Shown: one piece after another, positions 60,933 to 64,000 of the stretch
Position numbering within the stretch: position 1 is the stretch's first letter
Layout of the letters: every line of letters starts with the position of its first letter
Assembly (NCBI GenBank): GCA_964575335.1
Contig: CAZNPU010000002.1
Location: 62,001 to 126,000 of the forward strand
Reading direction: 5' to 3'
Length of the DNA stretch: 64,000 nucleotides
Source: CAZNPU01 sp964575335
GTDB taxonomy: Bacteria > Planctomycetota > Phycisphaerae > Phycisphaerales > SM1A02
Notes under the pieces: model-generated
What the model saw: the letters and a program-made list of their open reading frames with translations, nothing else
Database searches by the model: none
Told to the model about the DNA's origin: nothing
Made by a program: the position numbers and the translations under genes

Positions 60933-61355
60933 TTAGATTGCGCCGCCGCGCTCCGCCATGCCGCGAGCCAGATCGCATTTGGTGCGTGCCCGCTGCTGGT
61001 CGAGCATGACCTTTTCCTGGTCGAGGCCGGACTGCAGCACCCGGGCATTGGCCTCGGCAAGCTCGGCCTCGGCATCCCGCAGCGAGAGGCTTTCAGCGGG
61101 AATGGCGTTTTCCGTCAGCAGCACCAGATGGCCATCCTGCACCTGGGCGAATCCACCGTCGATGTAAAACCACCGGCTGCCGCCTTCGGGGAAATCCAGC
61201 CGCAACCGACCGATGCCCAGGCGCGCCAGGAACGGCGAGTGGCCCGGCAGCAGACCGAACTGCCCATCCCATGCGGGAACCGAGGCGTATGTCACATCGT
61301 CATCGAGAATGGATGCGGACGGGGTCACAATCGAGCAGCGAAAGGATTTAGCCAC
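60933..61355 (-). CDS. atpC: ATP synthase epsilon subunit
   Basis: 140 residues from GTG 61355, with GGAG six bases upstream; the longer frame to 61493 is rejected. The beta-sandwich part SFRCSIVTPSASILDDDVTYASVPAWDGQFGLLPGHSPFLARLGIGRLRL has the usual DGQFGLLPGHSP motif, and YIDGGFAQVQDGHLVLLTENAI follows; the C-terminal two-helix hairpin (AEAELAEANARVL...KVMLDQQRARTKCDLA) is present. The epsilon subunit links rotor to F1 and inhibits ATP hydrolysis. No other atp gene is in the window: CYTH is upstream and scpB downstream, so atpC is separated from atpD. Confidence 0.92.
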   Translation of the reverse strand: MAKSFRCSIVTPSASILDDDVTYASVPAWDGQFGLLPGHSPFLARLGIGRLRLDFPEGGSRWFYIDGGFAQVQDGHLVLLTENAIPAESLSLRDAEAELAEANARVLQSGLDQEKVMLDQQRARTKCDLARGMAERGGAI

Positions 61356-61544
61356 GGCGAACTCCAGAAAACGCGAAACCGGCCGATCCGTCGGCCATGC
61401 TGGAAAGCCAAACAGTGTAGCCGCCAAACCCCGCTTCGGGGAGTGCAGGCGGGCAGAAATGCCCTCACCCCCAACAAGATATACGCCAATCACATGACAG
61501 CAGCAAACAGATCGCCGCCAGCCCGATGGTTACCGCTGCGCGAG

Positions 61545-62132
61545 CTATGGGGTTGTGTGCTGATCCTTGCTGCCGCTCAGGCGAATTGCGATGCTTGCAT
61601 TGGTGTATGCCGGATCGTCGGTGACTTCGCGCACGATCAGCGGCAAAAGCCATGCGGGAAACTCAACAGGCGCATCAGGCCGGGCCAGTTCGACCTCAGC
61701 CAGATAAAGCTCAATGCCGTCAAACACATCGATTTCCCACACGACGCCTGCAGATTCAACCGGCACGCGATAGCGCTTTTTGACAAGGCGACGCCCGCGT
61801 GTTCGAGGCCAGTTCCGCTCAAACTGCTCGCTGCTGATGACCCGTTCGATTTCGGTTCGCGCAATGCCCGAACCGGTTTTGATCGAATGCGTGCAGAGAA
61901 CTGATCCGTCGGGCAATCGCGTTCGGCGCAGCCGCCCATGCGTCAGATCATCTTTGAGATCAGGCGGCGGCATGTCGGGATTGAGATAGCCTTGCTCAAT
62001 GTGCCAGACTTCCGCCCCTGCGGGCAGCTCCGGCATCGCGCGAAGAAGAAACTTGCGCTCGATCTCCAGCGAATCGGCGGATTCCGGCAGCGGCGCTGAT
62101 GACGAAGTTGGCGGCGGTGCGTGATCGCTCAC
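61545..62132 (-). CDS. CYTH-domain protein (triphosphatase-like)
   Basis: 195 residues from GTG 62132, overlapping the previous stop as GTGA. After a Pro/Ser-rich start comes EIERKFLL (the ExExK signature, about residues 24-31), then HIEQGYLN, RLRRTRL, CTHSIKTGSGIARTEIERVI, KKRYRVP, WEIDVFDG and LAEVELA. These Glu/Lys/Arg residues line the tunnel of CYTH/TTM enzymes, which bind triphosphates and divalent metal. Probable inorganic triphosphatase, or less likely an adenylate cyclase. Last gene of a three-gene operon with an ECF sigma factor and an unknown protein. Confidence 0.88.
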   Translation of the reverse strand: MSDHAPPPTSSSAPLPESADSLEIERKFLLRAMPELPAGAEVWHIEQGYLNPDMPPPDLKDDLTHGRLRRTRLPDGSVLCTHSIKTGSGIARTEIERVISSEQFERNWPRTRGRRLVKKRYRVPVESAGVVWEIDVFDGIELYLAEVELARPDAPVEFPAWLLPLIVREVTDDPAYTNASIAIRLSGSKDQHTTP

Positions 62133-62587
62133 GCTGACATGCTCCGCGGTGAATCGTCGGATTCAAGATTCTGATTAGCGTTGCGCATAACTCGAAGCGC
62201 TGCGGTTGCCAGTTCGCGCAGCCGGCCGGGCATGCGATGATCTTCCTGCAGGTCTCGAAAGCCTCGCTCAAGCGCAGCGTCGGACTGCGTGCTGATGCGG
62301 GTGTTGAAGCGCACAAGCGCTGCTGCAATGGAGGCGACGTACAGCCGCACTCCCATGCGCCGGTCAGCCGCCGTCTCGCCGAGAATACGGAGCGTCTTGA
62401 ACACGTTCTTGGCCTGCCGAAGCTGCGCCAGGGTGACGGCAGGGTTGGCGAGCAACGCTTCTGCGGTGGGCTGAGTGGGATCGATGTCGCGGGCCAGCCA
62501 GTCGGCAGTAGTCGTCACCGGATTGTGCATAGCGTCCAATGCCCATTGCAGCGCCTGGCCGATGTCGTTGTGTGGCACGTTGCTCAT
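62129..62587 (-). CDS. Hypothetical protein in sigma/CYTH operon
   Basis: 152 residues from ATG 62587, starting two bases after the sigma gene stop, with GGAG upstream. Mostly helical and soluble. Recurrent features: LQWALDAMHNP, ADWLARDIDPTQPTAEALLANPAVTLAQLRQAKNVFKTLRILGET and ADRRMGVRLYVASIAAALVRFNTRIS. No anti-sigma features (no membrane helix, no zinc motif). Family unknown to me. Coupling to the sigma factor upstream and CYTH downstream suggests a joint role. Confidence 0.75.
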   Translation of the reverse strand: MSNVPHNDIGQALQWALDAMHNPVTTTADWLARDIDPTQPTAEALLANPAVTLAQLRQAKNVFKTLRILGETAADRRMGVRLYVASIAAALVRFNTRISTQSDAALERGFRDLQEDHRMPGRLRELATAALRVMRNANQNLESDDSPRSMSA

Positions 62588-62589
62588 TT

Positions 62590-63324
62590 CTACCGCTCCA
62601 GTTGCCCCAGAAGTTCGCGAAGTTCCGGTTCGGTCTGCATCGGATCGCTTACCGTTGAGCTGACCTCGGCAATCAGCGCCTTCACGAAGCGTCGCTTGAT
62701 TGTAATCATCATGTTGGCGGCCTGGGCTGCATCGTCCAGATCCAGACGCGTCACGAGCTTTTCATAAGAAACCCGTTCTTCGCCGAACAGCATCGGCCGA
62801 ACCACGCGCGCTTCAAATACCTCCCAGTGAGCATCCAGTCCCGCCGCTCTGCAGCTTTCACGCACCTGCTCCAGCACGCGGCGGATGAGCGTGGCTTTCC
62901 ATTCCTCGCGGAACGCTTCTTCGGGCGTGCGTGAGCTGGCGGGATCAACCGCCGACAACTCAGCCTCGCTGAGCTGCAGCATCGGTGCGCCGGCGCTTCG
63001 CTTTGCGCGCGTTTCATATCGATGCTGTTCACGAAGATAATTCTGCAGTGAACTGAGCAAAAGCGACCGGAAGCGACCTCGCTGCGGATCGGCGTGGCTG
63101 ATTAGCCCCCGGCCCAGGATCACATCGCAGACGAACCCCTGCGTCAGGTCGGCTGCGTCATGGGGGTTACGGCCGCTGCTGCGAATGAACGCGTACACCG
63201 CCGGCCAGTATCGGCGCACCAGCTTTTCCATTGCGGTTTGCGCCTTGGGCAGGTCCGTTACCGTGGCAGCGTCGTAGATCATCTGCCAGTTTGTATGCGA
63301 AGAACTCGCTTCGGCTGAAAACAC
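62590..63324 (-). CDS. ECF-type RNA polymerase sigma factor (DLTQGF group)
   Basis: 244 residues from GTG 63324, with GGGAG seven bases upstream; the frame runs 41 codons further without support. Region 2 is YWPAVYAFIRSSGRNPHDAADLTQGFVCDVI...ADPQRGRFRSLLLSSLQNYLREQHR, the form typical of sigma factors expanded in Planctomycetes, often next to Ser/Thr kinases. The C-terminal half has WEVFEARVV and a degenerate region 4 (VSYEKLVTRLDLDDAAQAANMMITIKRRFVKALIAEV). No kinase is adjacent; instead a small unknown protein and a CYTH protein follow directly. Confidence 0.88.
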   Translation of the reverse strand: MFSAEASSSHTNWQMIYDAATVTDLPKAQTAMEKLVRRYWPAVYAFIRSSGRNPHDAADLTQGFVCDVILGRGLISHADPQRGRFRSLLLSSLQNYLREQHRYETRAKRSAGAPMLQLSEAELSAVDPASSRTPEEAFREEWKATLIRRVLEQVRESCRAAGLDAHWEVFEARVVRPMLFGEERVSYEKLVTRLDLDDAAQAANMMITIKRRFVKALIAEVSSTVSDPMQTEPELRELLGQLER

Positions 63325-63639
63325 GATGCAGCTCCCAAAGGTGGCGAACCACAATGCCAAATCGTAGCAGTCCAGTATTCCATATGCCCTTTCTGCATCG
63401 GCATTGCGCGCTGCTGACGCAAACGATCCTTCACCCAATTGCGTCATTCAGCGATGTGAGCCGGCTTATCCCCAGCTTGACGAACGGGGCGAATGCCGAA
63501 CCGGACGAATTGAAGCGTAATTCGAAGTGCCATGACGCCTGGATTCAGATGAATTCGCATGGTCCCACGAGGCCTGCGTTCTGCAGCGCACGTGTCCGGT
63601 CATTTCAGAACAATCAGAGTGAAGATCGCTGCACCTTTG

Positions 63640-63658
63640 TCATACCTTGTGGTATGAT
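63640..63658 (+). promoter_or_regulatory. Inverted repeat overlapping an extended -10 element
   Basis: TCATACC (63640-63646) and GGTATGA (63651-63657) form a 7-bp inverted repeat with a TTGT loop. The right arm overlaps TGGTATGAT (63650-63658), which reads as an extended -10. Transcription from it would begin about at the ATG at 63668, implying a very short or absent leader. No good -35 is seen. The rest of the 63325-63639 gap shows nothing. Confidence 0.4.
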
Positions 63659-63667
63659 GTTTGGGTT

Positions 63668-64000
63668 ATGTTTGGTTCAGGTGCCCAACCCGATCCTGAT
63701 GATGATGATCCTGTTTACCCGGCTGCGGAGGCGACCTATCAGGATGTCACCAGCCACGGCATTCCGGTGCGTGGCCGCGGCTCAGCGACGCTGAACCCGG
63801 GCAATCGCTTTGAAGATATCCGTCTGCACGTGCTTGGCGAACATATCGACGCTGAGCGTGCTGAACATCCCAGCGGCAAGCAGATTCAAACCATTGCGCT
63901 GCGCGACGATTCCAGGACCATCATCAACAGAGTAGACAGCCCCGACATTCCGTTTTCATGGTCGATCAATCCCTATCGCGGTTGCGAGCACGGCTGCATT
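63668..64000 (+). CDS. PA0069/SplB-like radical SAM protein, N-terminal part
   Basis: 111 codons from ATG 63668 to the right edge; the C-terminus is outside the window. After an acidic start (PDPDDDDPVYPA) come GIPVRGRGSATLNPGNRFED and SPDIPFSWSINPYRGCEHGCI, the known opening of PA0069-family radical SAM proteins, whose cluster motif CEHGCIYC is cut at the window edge (only two Cys visible). The family is related to spore photoproduct lyase and functions in unknown repair or modification. No ribosome binding site precedes the ATG. Confidence 0.85.
   Translation, partial: MFGSGAQPDPDDDDPVYPAAEATYQDVTSHGIPVRGRGSATLNPGNRFEDIRLHVLGEHIDAERAEHPSGKQIQTIALRDDSRTIINRVDSPDIPFSWSINPYRGCEHGCI

Noticed and set aside
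1..64000. CRISPR array, insertion sequence, prophage or toxin-antitoxin locus
   Set aside because: No regular spaced repeats, transposase, integrase, phage structural genes or paired small toxin/antitoxin genes were seen on either strand.

Overview
The window looks like chromosomal DNA from a Gram-negative member of the Planctomycetes, probably near the Phycisphaerae. The evidence is a secreted peptidase ending in two EF-hand/dockerin-like repeats of the 'VDDLL.VIGSWG.C' type, a DLTQGF-type ECF sigma factor, several zinc-ribbon and low-complexity orphan proteins, and a scattered gene order in which nuoC, atpC, scpA and scpB stand apart from their usual partners. KdsC, KdsD and an LptC/LptA-like protein imply a Kdo-containing LPS outer membrane. 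RodA and PBP2 imply peptidoglycan elongation. Taxonomy is inferred; there is no rRNA in the window.

Layout. 0-13 kb: a partial gene, an NfeD-like protein plus flotillin, sigma-54 (rpoN, reverse), small membrane and hypothetical genes, a GYD-domain protein, a methyltransferase, then kdsC and a giant LptC/LptA-like protein convergent with a lone nuoC. 12.7-16 kb: a reverse cluster of queE, queD and a TIM-barrel-like gene (7-deazaguanine precursor synthesis), an HMA-like small protein and tRNA-Leu(GAG). 15.8-24 kb: secreted M36-like metallopeptidase, smpB, a receiver-GGDEF protein, a divergent SDR/ALDH pair, and rpmB with a clear promoter and terminator. 24.4-28.3 kb: dnaG-rpoD. 28.8-36.4 kb: a lipoprotein, several orphans, SpoIIAA-like, DUF486 and DUF1440-like proteins, a membrane-tailed SDR, scpA and kdsD. 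36.5-43 kb: zinc-ribbon protein, class I aminotransferase, membrane protein, an SDR followed by an ALDH8-type dehydrogenase, and a secreted coiled-coil protein. 42.6-49 kb: a tightly overlapped mrdA-rodA-rsmG operon, ychF, aat. 49-55.5 kb: lamin-tail protein, aldo/keto reductase, YjbR-like protein, a 399-aa protein built of 22-23-residue repeats, a PilZ protein and a methyltransferase. 55.5-64 kb: DUF58-TgpA transglutaminase operon, lipoprotein, scpB, lone atpC, an operon of ECF sigma, unknown protein and CYTH protein, and the start of a PA0069-type radical SAM gene.

Most genes are housekeeping (replication initiation, sigma factors, envelope synthesis, condensin subunits, ribosome rescue). 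I found no CRISPR array, insertion sequence, prophage or rRNA. The most unusual features are the 1207-residue LptC/LptA-like protein, the repeat protein at 52.1 kb, the sigma/unknown/CYTH operon, the lone atpC and nuoC, and a GGDEF gene whose best ribosome binding site points to an ATT start. No clearly new defence or biosynthetic system is visible.
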